From assembly GCA_964645815.1 (NCBI GenBank), contig CAZYCR010000015.1, positions 1 through 19,596 on the forward strand: a stretch of DNA of 19,596 nucleotides, written 5' to 3'. Numbering within the stretch: the first letter of the stretch is position 1; each line of letters begins with the position of its first letter. The translations under genes and the position numbers were made by a program. The DNA is from JAHISC01 sp964645815. Lineage in GTDB: Bacteria > Patescibacteriota > Patescibacteriia > UBA9934. Below are positions 12,533 through 19,596 of the stretch, one piece after another. The notes under the pieces were generated by a model, which saw nothing but the letters and a program-made list of their open reading frames with translations, ran no database searches and had not been told where the DNA came from.

Positions 12533-13575
12533 TGAAAGTTTACGCTCACATGTTGGTCTGGAACGATCGGCGATATCTGCCTGATCTTTTTGAGTCCATC
12601 GAGGCTCAGACCTATAAAAATTTCACTTTGCGAGTCTTGGATAATGGGAGCACCGATGATACGCTGGAATATTTACAAGAATATTATCCGCACACCATTG
12701 TTGCTAGAAACAATAAGAATAATGGTTTTGCTGGCGGCCATAATCAATTAATGGAATTTACGATCAATCACATGGATGATGCCGAGGATGATCCTTTTAT
12801 TTTGATCATGAATTCAGATATGATCTTCGATTCTGAAGTGATCGGTGAATTAGTAAAAGCTCTCGAAGCCGATCCAGAACTAGCTGCCGTGCAACCAAAA
12901 TTGTATCGAGCCTTTGCTGAGCAAGTCGGTGACGAAGTTTTAGAAGAAACAATGCGCTCAGATATTTTAGATACTACTGGTATGCGAGTTGCTCCAGGTT
13001 GGCGGATGTCAGATAGAGGAGCGGGTGAGTTGGATAATGGCCAATACGATGATCAAACAGATATTTTTGGAGCAACTGGAACCATGGCTCTTTTTCGGTT
13101 AGCAGCATTAAAAGGTGTCATGATCGATGGAGAAGTTTTTGACGGCCATTTTTTTACTTATCGAGAAGATTGTGATTTGGTTTGGCGTTTGCAAAAAGCT
13201 GGTTGGAAGTCAAAGTTTATTCCAACAGCGAAAGCTTGGCACTACCGAGGTATGTACGGAGCTGAACGTCAGTCTTGGTGGCAGAGAATTAAAAATCGTC
13301 GCGGTCAACGACCGTTTTTCGCGGCTCTTTCAACACGAAACCAATTATTTGTACTTATTAAAAATTTAACAGTCACCGATTTCATCTTAGCAATTCCGTG
13401 GCTGGTCTTTGGTGAAGGAATTCGGGTGTTATACGGTTTTGTTTTCGAGTCCCAAACTCGTGGTCGATTACTTAGTATGTGGTCGCTTTTTCCGACAATG
13501 CTCAGACGTCGAAAACTGATCAAGAAATTAAAAACAGCAAATGGAACTGAATTGCGTAAATATGTCAGACGTTAA
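12532..13575 (+). CDS. Glycosyltransferase family 2, rhamnosyltransferase-like (first of pair)
   Basis: This 347-residue enzyme is a soluble or membrane-associated GT-A fold glycosyltransferase. It opens with an AHMLVWNDRRYLPDLFESI strand and helix, then RVLDNGSTDDTLEYL for nucleotide binding, NNGFAGGHN, and IMNSDMIF as the metal-binding region (DxD equivalent). FGATGTMALFR and YREDCDLVWRLQKAGW form the acceptor and catalytic-base region. This order matches WbbL/RfbN-like transferases that add sugars to lipid-linked glycans. The C-terminus holds a hydrophobic stretch near 283-305 that may associate with the membrane. It is the first gene of a six-gene operon and overlaps the next GT2 gene by 14 bases. 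The donor sugar is unknown. Confidence 0.85.
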   Translation: MKVYAHMLVWNDRRYLPDLFESIEAQTYKNFTLRVLDNGSTDDTLEYLQEYYPHTIVARNNKNNGFAGGHNQLMEFTINHMDDAEDDPFILIMNSDMIFDSEVIGELVKALEADPELAAVQPKLYRAFAEQVGDEVLEETMRSDILDTTGMRVAPGWRMSDRGAGELDNGQYDDQTDIFGATGTMALFRLAALKGVMIDGEVFDGHFFTYREDCDLVWRLQKAGWKSKFIPTAKAWHYRGMYGAERQSWWQRIKNRRGQRPFFAALSTRNQLFVLIKNLTVTDFILAIPWLVFGEGIRVLYGFVFESQTRGRLLSMWSLFPTMLRRRKLIKKLKTANGTELRKYVRR

Positions 13576-14401
13576 GCTTTCAATCATCATTGTTCACACT
13601 TTTGAAAAATTGGCTTTACGCCAGACTTTACGTGGTTTACGCCGTGCCGCGCCTCAGCTTTCTTTTGAATTAATCATAGTAGATAATAATCCAGCGGCAG
13701 GATTGAAGACTTTATTGCAATCAGAGTTTCCTGATGTGACTTATCTTCAAAATGAACGTAATCTCGGTTTTGCTAAAGGCATGAATGTTGGCATCAAAGC
13801 AGCGCGAGGAGAATATGTATTGATTTTTAATCCAGACATTTTAGTGCCGCCAGGGGCTTTAGAAAAAATGGTTAATTATTTAGCGGATCATCCGGATATC
13901 GGCTTGTTGGGACCAAAGCTTCTAAATCCTGATGGTAGTTTACAGTATAGTTGCTATCGTCTGCCGACTCTTATGCTTCCAGTTTACCGTCGGACTCCTT
14001 TGGGCCGGTTGCCCTTTGCAAAGAAAGTTTTGAATGACTATTTTATGGTTCAAGACAGTCACGACGAGGCTATGGAGGTAGATGCCATGATTGGTGCAAG
14101 TCTCTTGGCTCGCCGGGACCGCTTGGTGGAGATAAACTATTTTGATGAACGCTATCAACTCTATTACGAGGATAATGATTTGTGCCGTAAGTTTTGGGAT
14201 CATGGTTTCCGCGTGGTTTATTACCCAGACGTTTCTTTAACTCACTATCATCGTCGGGCGACAGCTGATGGAGGTTTGTTTCAACAAATCCTTAATAAGT
14301 TTACTTGGATTCAGATTCATAGTTTTTTGAAATATTATTTTAAGTATCGAGGTCAGACTAACCCTCGAATAACTTTTGAAACAGATCATGAGGGAGTCTA
14401 A
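13562..14401 (+). CDS. Glycosyltransferase family 2, rhamnosyltransferase-like (second of pair)
   Basis: This 279-residue GT2 enzyme is similar in plan to the gene before it. KLSIIIVHTFEKLAL opens the fold, ELIIVDNNPAAG binds the nucleotide, and ERNLGFAKGMNVG and IFNPDILVPPGALEKM hold the metal site. LLGPKLLNPDGSLQYSC and RLPTL are typical of WbbL-type rhamnosyltransferases, and LYYEDNDLCRKFWDHGF is the acceptor-side motif. I chose the ATG at 13562, which puts the first beta strand at the N-terminus and overlaps the previous gene by 14 bases; the upstream in-frame ATG at 13541 would add seven residues. It overlaps the next gene by 14 bases as well. It probably acts after its partner on the same surface glycan; this is an inference from position. 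Confidence 0.85.
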   Translation: MSDVKLSIIIVHTFEKLALRQTLRGLRRAAPQLSFELIIVDNNPAAGLKTLLQSEFPDVTYLQNERNLGFAKGMNVGIKAARGEYVLIFNPDILVPPGALEKMVNYLADHPDIGLLGPKLLNPDGSLQYSCYRLPTLMLPVYRRTPLGRLPFAKKVLNDYFMVQDSHDEAMEVDAMIGASLLARRDRLVEINYFDERYQLYYEDNDLCRKFWDHGFRVVYYPDVSLTHYHRRATADGGLFQQILNKFTWIQIHSFLKYYFKYRGQTNPRITFETDHEGV

Positions 14402-16358
14402 TTTTATTCAATATGAGGAGCTAGAGAAGACTCCTGACAAGCGTCGAGTGAAAAATAAACACCGGGGGTTATCTTGGTATTTAAAAATTTTTTTAATATT
14501 TTTTTTCATTCTTTGGTTTTCAGCCAGCGCTTATGGTACAGAAAAATTTGTTTCTGGAACTCTGGCTGGTAAAGAGTCATTACTGGCAGCCCAAACTGCA
14601 GCAGTTGAACTGGATATACCAACAGTGAAGTTAGAGTTAGAGACTGCACAGGAGTGCTTTTCGGAAGCTCGCAGTGGTCTTGTCTGGCTCGGCTGGTTCA
14701 AAGCTATACCATGGTTTAGGAATCAATATTCCGCATTGATTATTGTGATGGATGCGGGAATAGAGGCCCTAGAAGCTTTAGAAGAAGCCTCGGAAATAGC
14801 TGATGATGTTGTGGCAATTTTTGCGGAAGCTGAAGAGATTTTAGCTGAGGCTGACGTACCACCAGATGAATACACTTTTAATAATTTCCCCGAAGCTAGT
14901 CGTGAAAAATTACTCACCGCACTAGCTCAGCAACATAACCGCTTGGTTGAAATGCAGGTTAGATTAGATTTGACTCGAGAACATTTGGAGAAACTAGACG
15001 AGCTTCAAGGCGTTTCGCCACTAATTCTAAATACTGTCGATTCCTTTCGAGAGCTTTTACCAAATATCTTAGCCGGCGTTGATTTATTAGTTCCACTTTC
15101 TGCCTCGGTCAATGAATTGGCGGGAGTTGATGAGGAAAAACAATGGCTGATCCTATTTTTAAACAATACTGAAATGAGACCGGCTGGAGGTTTTATGGGA
15201 GTCTTTGGCTTAATGACCGTTAAAAACGGTGAGATAAAAAGCATGAATGTGGCCGATACATATTCGATCGATAAACTTGTGGAAGATAAAACAGATCAAT
15301 TACCAAGAGCTCCTCAGCCTATCACTGATCATCTCGGCACAGAAGCATGGTATTTTCGAGACGCTAATTGGTCGCCAGATTTTTCCCTTTCAGCACAAGA
15401 AGCAATCGACCTTTTGCAGCTCGAGACAAAAGTATCTGGTCAACCGGCGCCGCATATTGACGGAGTTATTGGAATTACACCAACTACGGCTGAAGCCATG
15501 CTTGAATTATTAGGTCCAACTACTGTGGACGGACTCGAATTTAACCATGAAAATATTACAAACTTGCTTGAGTTTGAAGTTGAATTTGGTTATGCGGACA
15601 AAGGAATAGATTTTGATCAGCGTAAAATATTAGTCGGAAAATTAGCAGAAAATTTGATCGAAAAAATCTATGAGCTGCCGGTGACAGAGTGGGGAGCTTT
15701 GCTCCAAACGGTTGAGGATCAAATTAACCAAAAGCAATTAGCTTTTTATAGTTTAGATCAAAAAACCCAAGCGGCTTTTAATGACGCAGGGTGGTCGGGG
15801 ATAGTAGAAGTGCCAAAGAATAGCGATTTTTTGATGTTAGTCGATGCTAACATGCACGCCCTAAAGACAGATGCAGTGATAGATCGCTCAATAAAATATT
15901 CAATTTTTCCAACTGGAGATGGCTATAAGGCTAAGGTTGAAGCAACGTATACTCATTTTGGAAGTTATGATCTTTTTACGTCAGATTATAAAGCTTATAC
16001 CAGGCTTTTTGTCCCAGAAGGCAGTTATTTGGTAGAAAACACAGAATTCGATGTACAAAATGAGCTAGGACTAACCAGTTTTGGGACTTATTTTGAGATA
16101 AAACCCGGTGAAACTAAGACAATCAGCTTTGAATATCAATTGCCGGACTCTATCACTCAAATAATTGATAAAAATTACTATAATTTATTGGTACAAAAGC
16201 AGTTGGGTGCGGATAACTTTTCTTTGACTCTGGACCTTAATTTTGATAAGAAGGTGAGTAGAGCTAAGCCTGCCGAAGAGGTGGAGGACTTTGGTGACAA
16301 CAGATACAACCTGAACACTAATTTAGTTCATAGCATTTCGGTAACGGTTCAATTCTAA
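14388..16358 (+). CDS. DUF4012 domain-containing membrane-anchored protein
   Basis: This 656-residue protein carries a basic N-terminus (KTPDKRRVKNKHRG), one membrane anchor at about residues 31-50 and a large extracellular part. A helical region rich in Ala, Glu and Leu comes first. The DUF4012 core follows, recognisable from WLILFLNNTEMRPAGGFMG and the VKNGEIKSM strand. DUF4012 proteins are common in Patescibacteria and Actinobacteria near surface-glycan genes, and their biochemical role is unknown to me. I preferred the ATG at 14388 over the TTG at 14376, and either overlaps the previous gene. Its place between two GT2 genes and mreB suggests a role in anchoring or processing surface glycan. 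No Shine-Dalgarno site is seen. Confidence 0.85.
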   Translation: MRESNFIQYEELEKTPDKRRVKNKHRGLSWYLKIFLIFFFILWFSASAYGTEKFVSGTLAGKESLLAAQTAAVELDIPTVKLELETAQECFSEARSGLVWLGWFKAIPWFRNQYSALIIVMDAGIEALEALEEASEIADDVVAIFAEAEEILAEADVPPDEYTFNNFPEASREKLLTALAQQHNRLVEMQVRLDLTREHLEKLDELQGVSPLILNTVDSFRELLPNILAGVDLLVPLSASVNELAGVDEEKQWLILFLNNTEMRPAGGFMGVFGLMTVKNGEIKSMNVADTYSIDKLVEDKTDQLPRAPQPITDHLGTEAWYFRDANWSPDFSLSAQEAIDLLQLETKVSGQPAPHIDGVIGITPTTAEAMLELLGPTTVDGLEFNHENITNLLEFEVEFGYADKGIDFDQRKILVGKLAENLIEKIYELPVTEWGALLQTVEDQINQKQLAFYSLDQKTQAAFNDAGWSGIVEVPKNSDFLMLVDANMHALKTDAVIDRSIKYSIFPTGDGYKAKVEATYTHFGSYDLFTSDYKAYTRLFVPEGSYLVENTEFDVQNELGLTSFGTYFEIKPGETKTISFEYQLPDSITQIIDKNYYNLLVQKQLGADNFSLTLDLNFDKKVSRAKPAEEVEDFGDNRYNLNTNLVHSISVTVQF

Positions 16359-16360
16359 TT

Positions 16361-17365
16361 ATGTTTTCTAAAAAGATAGGTATTGATCTTGGTACGACAA
16401 CCGTCCTCGTCTATATTCCAAAGCGAGGTATTATTTTAAATGAACCATCTGTAGTTGCAATCTCCAAAATTGATAAAAAAGTTTTGGCCGTTGGTAAAGA
16501 AGCTAAAGATATGCTTGGCCGTACACCTGATACGATTGTTGCTAAGCGTCCACTCAAAGATGGTGTGATAGCTGACTATAGAACAACCGAAGCAATGCTT
16601 CGATATTTTATAAATAAAGCTCTTGGTGGCATGCGCATTTTTCGTCCTGAGGTGATGGTGGCTGTTCCAGGTGGTATCACTTCTACTGAACGCCGTGCAG
16701 TTATCGATGCAGCTCTTTCGGCTGGTGCTAAAGCTGCTTATATTTTTAAGCAACCGATTGCTGCAGCTATTGGAGCTAATATTCCGATTGGTAGTCCGTC
16801 CGGACATATGATTGTTGAGATTGGTGGTGGTACTACCGAGATGGCTGTAATATCCTTGGGCGGTATTGTAGCCTCCGATTCTGTGCGAATAGGTGGTGTC
16901 AAATTTGATCACGCGATAACAGAACACATCAGACGAACCTACAACCTGGCCATTGGTGAAAGAACAGCCGAAGAGATTAAAATTACTGTAGGATCAGCCA
17001 TGTATTTGGAGGATAAATTAACTACTGAGATTAAAGGTAGGGACATGATTACCGGACTTCCAAAGATTATTGAGGTTACGTCAGACGACGTTACCGAAGC
17101 GATTCAACCCCTCTTGGAAGGTATTCTTGCAACCATCAAAGAGGTCTTGTACAAAACTCCACCGGAGCTGGCAGCAGATGTCATGGACAAAGGTATAGTT
17201 TTGTCAGGCGGAAGTAGTCAGTTGAGAAATCTTGATCAGTTAATTGCTGAGGCAACAGGAGTTCCAACCTATGTTGCCGACGAACCACAGATGGCAGTTG
17301 CTCGTGGTACTGGACTGGCTTTAGAAAATCTGGAATCATATAAGAAGAGTGTTTTCACTCAATAG
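16361..17365 (+). CDS. mreB: Rod-shape-determining protein MreB
   Basis: MreB is the bacterial actin that forms membrane filaments and guides lateral cell-wall synthesis. The 334-residue length is standard. The actin-fold motifs are in order: phosphate 1 KIGIDLGTTTVLVY at the N-terminus, LNEPSVVAI, connect 1 RPLKDGVIADY, VAVPGGITSTERRAV, phosphate 2 MIVEIGGGTTEMAVIS, and the adenosine motif GIVLSGGSSQLRNLDQLI. The start is two bases after the DUF4012 stop and the end is one base before the next gene. The usual mreC, mreD and rodA partners are not in the window. Placement inside a glycan-transferase operon, not next to mreCD, is unusual. The assignment is secure; an Mbl-type paralogue cannot be excluded. 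Confidence 0.96.
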   Translation: MFSKKIGIDLGTTTVLVYIPKRGIILNEPSVVAISKIDKKVLAVGKEAKDMLGRTPDTIVAKRPLKDGVIADYRTTEAMLRYFINKALGGMRIFRPEVMVAVPGGITSTERRAVIDAALSAGAKAAYIFKQPIAAAIGANIPIGSPSGHMIVEIGGGTTEMAVISLGGIVASDSVRIGGVKFDHAITEHIRRTYNLAIGERTAEEIKITVGSAMYLEDKLTTEIKGRDMITGLPKIIEVTSDDVTEAIQPLLEGILATIKEVLYKTPPELAADVMDKGIVLSGGSSQLRNLDQLIAEATGVPTYVADEPQMAVARGTGLALENLESYKKSVFTQ

Positions 17366-17366
17366 T

Positions 17367-18461
17367 ATGAAGACATACGGCATCGATGCAAATGCCTTGG
17401 TTAGAGAAAAGGTGACTGGTACTGAAAGGTATGTTGCTTGGGTTATCAAAGAGATGATGAAACTCCCGCTGCAAAACGACGAGCGGGTTATTTTATATGC
17501 TTCAGAAAATATTTTAGTCGACACTCCACTCCCGAGTGGCTGGCAAGTAAAAGTATTACGTTGGCCGTTCAAAAGAGGTTGGACTCACGGCAGGCTGAGT
17601 ATTGAATTATTAATGCGCGGACCAGACATATTCTTTTCACCAGCACACGAAGTCCCACTACTTACAGGCCGAACAAAAATTGTGTCCACAATTCATGATA
17701 TCGCTTTTCATCTCATTCCAAATGTTTATTCAGATAAAGAAAGGCGTCGTCAAGAATGGGCAGTCAAGCGAGCAATTACCAAGGCCGATCATCTGATTAC
17801 GGTTTCAGAGACAACCAAAGACGATCTAGTTGAGCATTATGCTGTACCAACAGAAAAAATTTCCGCTACGTTACTAGCTGTTGATGCTGAGAGATTTAAG
17901 GTTTCCGAAAATGAAAAGTGGCGTATTAGAGATAAATATCATCTTGGTGATAAAGAATTTGTTTTAAGCGTTGGGCGAATAGAAAAGAAAAAGAATATCG
18001 TTTTGCTTGTCAGAGCCTGCATGGCCGTAGATATGTCCTGTATTTTGGCTGGATCTTTTGGATTTGGTGAGGAAAGGATCAAACAACAAATTGCTGATTC
18101 ACATGGTTTAGTCGAAACTCTGGGCTATGTACCTGATAAGGATCTACCAGGGTTAGTTGCAAATGCTTTTGCCTATGTTTTTCCAAGTCTTTACGAAGGT
18201 TTCGGTATTCCAGCCTTGGAGGCCATGGCTGCTGGAGTGCCATTGATTGTTTCTGATATTCCAGCTCTGAGAGAAATTGCTGGCGATGCAGCTTTATACG
18301 CGCAACCGGCTCGAGAAAAAGATTGGCAAGAAGCACTGCATCGGATCAAGACTGATGCCACTTTGAGAGACGTATTAATTAAGCGTGGTGAGGAGAGGGT
18401 TAAAGATTTTTCTTGGCGAAGAACCGCAGAAGAGACTTGGCAAGTTTTACGTAGTCTCTAG
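17367..18461 (+). CDS. Glycosyltransferase family 4 (GT-B fold)
   Basis: This 364-residue enzyme is a retaining GT-B glycosyltransferase of family 4. The N-terminal Rossmann half has YGIDANALVREKVTGTERY, STIHDIAFHLIP and ITVSETTKDDLVEHY. The C-terminal half has LSVGRIEKKKNI, LGYVPDKDLPGLVANA and the donor-binding SLYEGFGIPALEAMAAGVP with its E-x7-E pattern. The family commonly builds mannosyl, glucosyl or similar links on lipid-linked or surface glycans. The start at 17367 is one base after the mreB stop; an in-frame ATG at 17349 would overlap mreB. The next gene starts two bases after its stop. The donor and acceptor are unknown. Confidence 0.9.
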   Translation: MKTYGIDANALVREKVTGTERYVAWVIKEMMKLPLQNDERVILYASENILVDTPLPSGWQVKVLRWPFKRGWTHGRLSIELLMRGPDIFFSPAHEVPLLTGRTKIVSTIHDIAFHLIPNVYSDKERRRQEWAVKRAITKADHLITVSETTKDDLVEHYAVPTEKISATLLAVDAERFKVSENEKWRIRDKYHLGDKEFVLSVGRIEKKKNIVLLVRACMAVDMSCILAGSFGFGEERIKQQIADSHGLVETLGYVPDKDLPGLVANAFAYVFPSLYEGFGIPALEAMAAGVPLIVSDIPALREIAGDAALYAQPAREKDWQEALHRIKTDATLRDVLIKRGEERVKDFSWRRTAEETWQVLRSL

Positions 18462-18463
18462 GT

Positions 18464-19222
18464 ATGGATGATATTCGTTTAAAATTGGTCCGATTGGGCT
18501 TTACTCAAAATGAAGCGGCAGTTTACCTGGCGCTTTTACAGTTGGACTCAGCCTTAGTTCAAGACATCGCTCGATTAGCACAAGTTAAAAGGGTAACTAC
18601 TTATTCAGTTTTAAAATCATTGGTTAAAAAAGGCTTGGTAAGTGAATTTAAGAAAGCGGACGAACTGCGTTATGCGGCTGAATCACCGATGATTATTCAA
18701 GCGCTTTTGGCAGTGGAAGAAAGGGAGCTGACAGTACGTCAGGAATTAGCCGCACCCTTGGTTGAGCGTCTGCAGGTTTTCTTTCAGAAAAATTCAAAAA
18801 AACCAAAGATCAGATATGTCGATTCTCTGGAAGGCTTGAGAGTGATGCAAAAAGAATTTGAACAAATCGGTGAAGATATTTTTCAAATCGTCGGGCTCGA
18901 TACTTTCGATAAACTACACGGCCGAGATGTCAATCGAGAGCACCTAAGTCATCTGGAAGAAAAGGGAAGAAAGATTAGGGCAATCCTAGTTACAGATAGG
19001 GTAGTGGCGTCTCCGAAAGAAACGAACATCGAATTCTTAACAATTTCTCCGAGTCTGGTACCGATTAAGGGAGAAATGACGGTGTGCGGTGATAGAACTG
19101 CTCTTTTTTCTTATTCTGATTCTTTGGTTGCAATTGATATCCATTCGGTGACGATTGCTGAGATGGTTAGAAATATGTTAGAATTAGCTTGGAAGGAAGT
19201 CGAGAGGCTTAATGAATCATAA
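18464..19222 (+). CDS. TrmB-family transcriptional regulator
   Basis: This 252-residue protein has a winged helix-turn-helix at about residues 3-75: LVRLGFTQNEAAVYLALLQL, then IARLAQVKRVTTYSVLKSLVKKGLV. It is the pattern of the TrmB family, best known as sugar-responsive regulators in archaea and frequent in Patescibacteria. The C-terminal part has a helical linker (ERELTVRQELAAPLVERLQ) and a phospholipase D-like TrmB C-terminal fold. That part may bind a ligand, but no binding residues can be named. It is the last gene of the six-gene operon, two bases after the GT4 gene, so it may control the operon or a sugar pool that feeds it. A terminator follows its stop. Confidence 0.85.
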   Translation: MDDIRLKLVRLGFTQNEAAVYLALLQLDSALVQDIARLAQVKRVTTYSVLKSLVKKGLVSEFKKADELRYAAESPMIIQALLAVEERELTVRQELAAPLVERLQVFFQKNSKKPKIRYVDSLEGLRVMQKEFEQIGEDIFQIVGLDTFDKLHGRDVNREHLSHLEEKGRKIRAILVTDRVVASPKETNIEFLTISPSLVPIKGEMTVCGDRTALFSYSDSLVAIDIHSVTIAEMVRNMLELAWKEVERLNES

Positions 19223-19232
19223 ATAAGTGCAA

Positions 19233-19263
19233 AACAAAAACACCGCCTTGGCGGGTTTTTGTT
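19233..19263. terminator. Bidirectional terminator between trmB-like gene and the minus-strand RNA
   Basis: AACAAAAAC (19233-19241) pairs with GTTTTTGTT (19255-19263). Inside, with one bulged A, CCGC pairs with GCGG around CTTG. The T-rich outer arm on each strand lets it end both the plus-strand operon, 11 bases after its stop, and the minus-strand RNA. Confidence 0.85.
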
Positions 19264-19379
19264 ATTCACATTAAGGACGCTGGAGGTGAGCGTATATCTT
19301 TTTTGCAAAAGACAATTTTGGGAAACAGTGATCGCACAAGTGCAATGTGTTTCGAAGGATCTCAGGCGTGTGCAAAGAG

Positions 19380-19436
19380 TCAGTTAGACCGAGTCTTAGC
19401 ACTCGAGAACCTATAATCCCAGGATTCACTCCTCAT
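19380..19436 (-). CDS. Possible 18-codon ORF within the candidate RNA
   Basis: On the minus strand AGGAGG (19445-19440) stands three bases before an ATG that opens an 18-codon frame, MRSESWDYRFSSAKTRSN, ending in TGA. The spacing is shorter than usual, and the site also pairs with other parts of the RNA. It may be chance inside a structured RNA, a leader peptide, or a small protein. I can see no similarity to a known peptide. Confidence 0.2.
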   Translation of the reverse strand: MRSESWDYRFSSAKTRSN

Positions 19437-19516
19437 GATCCTCCTGGAGATTTCTCTCTCCTCCAACGTCCGAAATGTGAATGTCCAGCGGTCAAAAGAA
19501 TATTTTTTGACCTGTA

Positions 19517-19545
19517 AATATAGCATAAAATTGGCCTTTTGTCAA
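19517..19545 (-). promoter_or_regulatory. Strong promoter of the candidate noncoding RNA
   Basis: On the minus strand a perfect TTGACA (19540-19545) is followed after exactly 17 bases by TATATT (19517-19522), with TGC just before it (extended -10). It is the best promoter by consensus in the window and fits a stable, highly transcribed RNA. Confidence 0.8.
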
Positions 19546-19596
19546 GATACAAGCTAAAATCATTGGCTAACCTTAGGCTAATTTTTTAAATTTCAG

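Larger units (their letters stand above)
19225..19512 (-). ncRNA. Candidate structured noncoding RNA of unknown class
   Basis: The minus strand here has all parts of an RNA gene: a strong promoter (19517-19545), a predicted start near 19512, and the terminator at 19233-19263, about 285 nt in all. The RNA would begin with a perfect 8-bp hairpin, GGTCAAAA/TTTTGACC (19512-19490). A long stem then joins its two ends: 9 pairs (19474-19482 with 19264-19272), a 2x2 loop, then 5 pairs, one G-U wobble and 6 pairs (19460-19471 with 19275-19286). The wobble is a C-A mismatch on the plus strand, which supports the minus strand as the RNA. The interior has smaller hairpins such as CGAGT/ACTCG and GCAC/GTGC. 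I found no conserved motif of RNase P, SRP, tmRNA or T-box RNA, and 6S RNA could not be confirmed. Confidence 0.6.

Noticed and set aside
19225..19512. RNase P RNA, SRP RNA, tmRNA or T-box leader as the identity of the minus-strand RNA
   Set aside because: No GAGGAAAGTC or ACAGNRA core (RNase P), no GGAAGNNNC SRP apical motif, no tRNA-like ends with an encoded tag (tmRNA), and no T-box AGGGTGG element were seen. 6S RNA could not be confirmed or fully excluded by eye.

Overview
The window looks like a chromosomal segment of a member of the Candidate Phyla Radiation (Patescibacteria), probably of the Parcubacteria type. The reasons are an AT-rich base composition, tightly packed or overlapping genes that mostly lack Shine-Dalgarno sites, a short MurE-like ligase without the N-terminal domain, a DUF4012 envelope protein, a split PEP-synthase-like module, and many glycosyltransferases with no biosynthetic genes around them. 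TAA, TAG and TGA all act as stops, so the code looks standard. This placement is an inference from gene content; no marker gene was searched.

Layout. (1) 1-3521, plus strand: a cell-wall and division operon with the end of murD, a murE-like ligase, a bacterial PH-domain membrane protein, an FtsB/DivIC-like protein and a membrane-anchored parvulin-like protein. It ends at a terminator at 3646-3674. (2) A minus-strand tRNA-Thr(CGU) at 3533-3608. (3) 3737-4834: a GC-rich orphan gene with its own promoter, Shine-Dalgarno site and terminator. (4) 4899-8023: ftsE, ftsX and a large membrane GT2 glycosyltransferase. (5) About 8047-8497: a DUF559 endonuclease-like gene bracketed by imperfect inverted repeats that each contain a palindrome. 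(6) 8550-11663: a three-gene PEP-synthase-like module, one ATP-grasp protein and two proteins ending in phosphohistidine swivel domains. (7) 11793-12428, minus strand: a GC-rich histidine phosphatase that shares a bidirectional terminator with group 6. (8) 12532-19222: a six-gene operon of two GT2 enzymes, a DUF4012 protein, MreB, a GT4 enzyme and a TrmB-type regulator. (9) About 19225-19512, minus strand: a probable structured noncoding RNA with a strong promoter, a long end-to-end stem and a terminator.

How the genes fit together. Most of the window serves the envelope: peptidoglycan precursors (MurD, MurE), septation (FtsB/DivIC, FtsEX), cell shape (MreB) and surface glycans (four glycosyltransferases plus DUF4012). 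The two GC-rich genes, the DUF559 element and the split dikinase module look like accessory material placed between core operons. The most notable items are the candidate RNA at the right end, the DUF559 element, and the two GC-rich genes, whose Shine-Dalgarno sites and AACCCCG/CGGGGTT terminators set them apart from the neighbouring genes.
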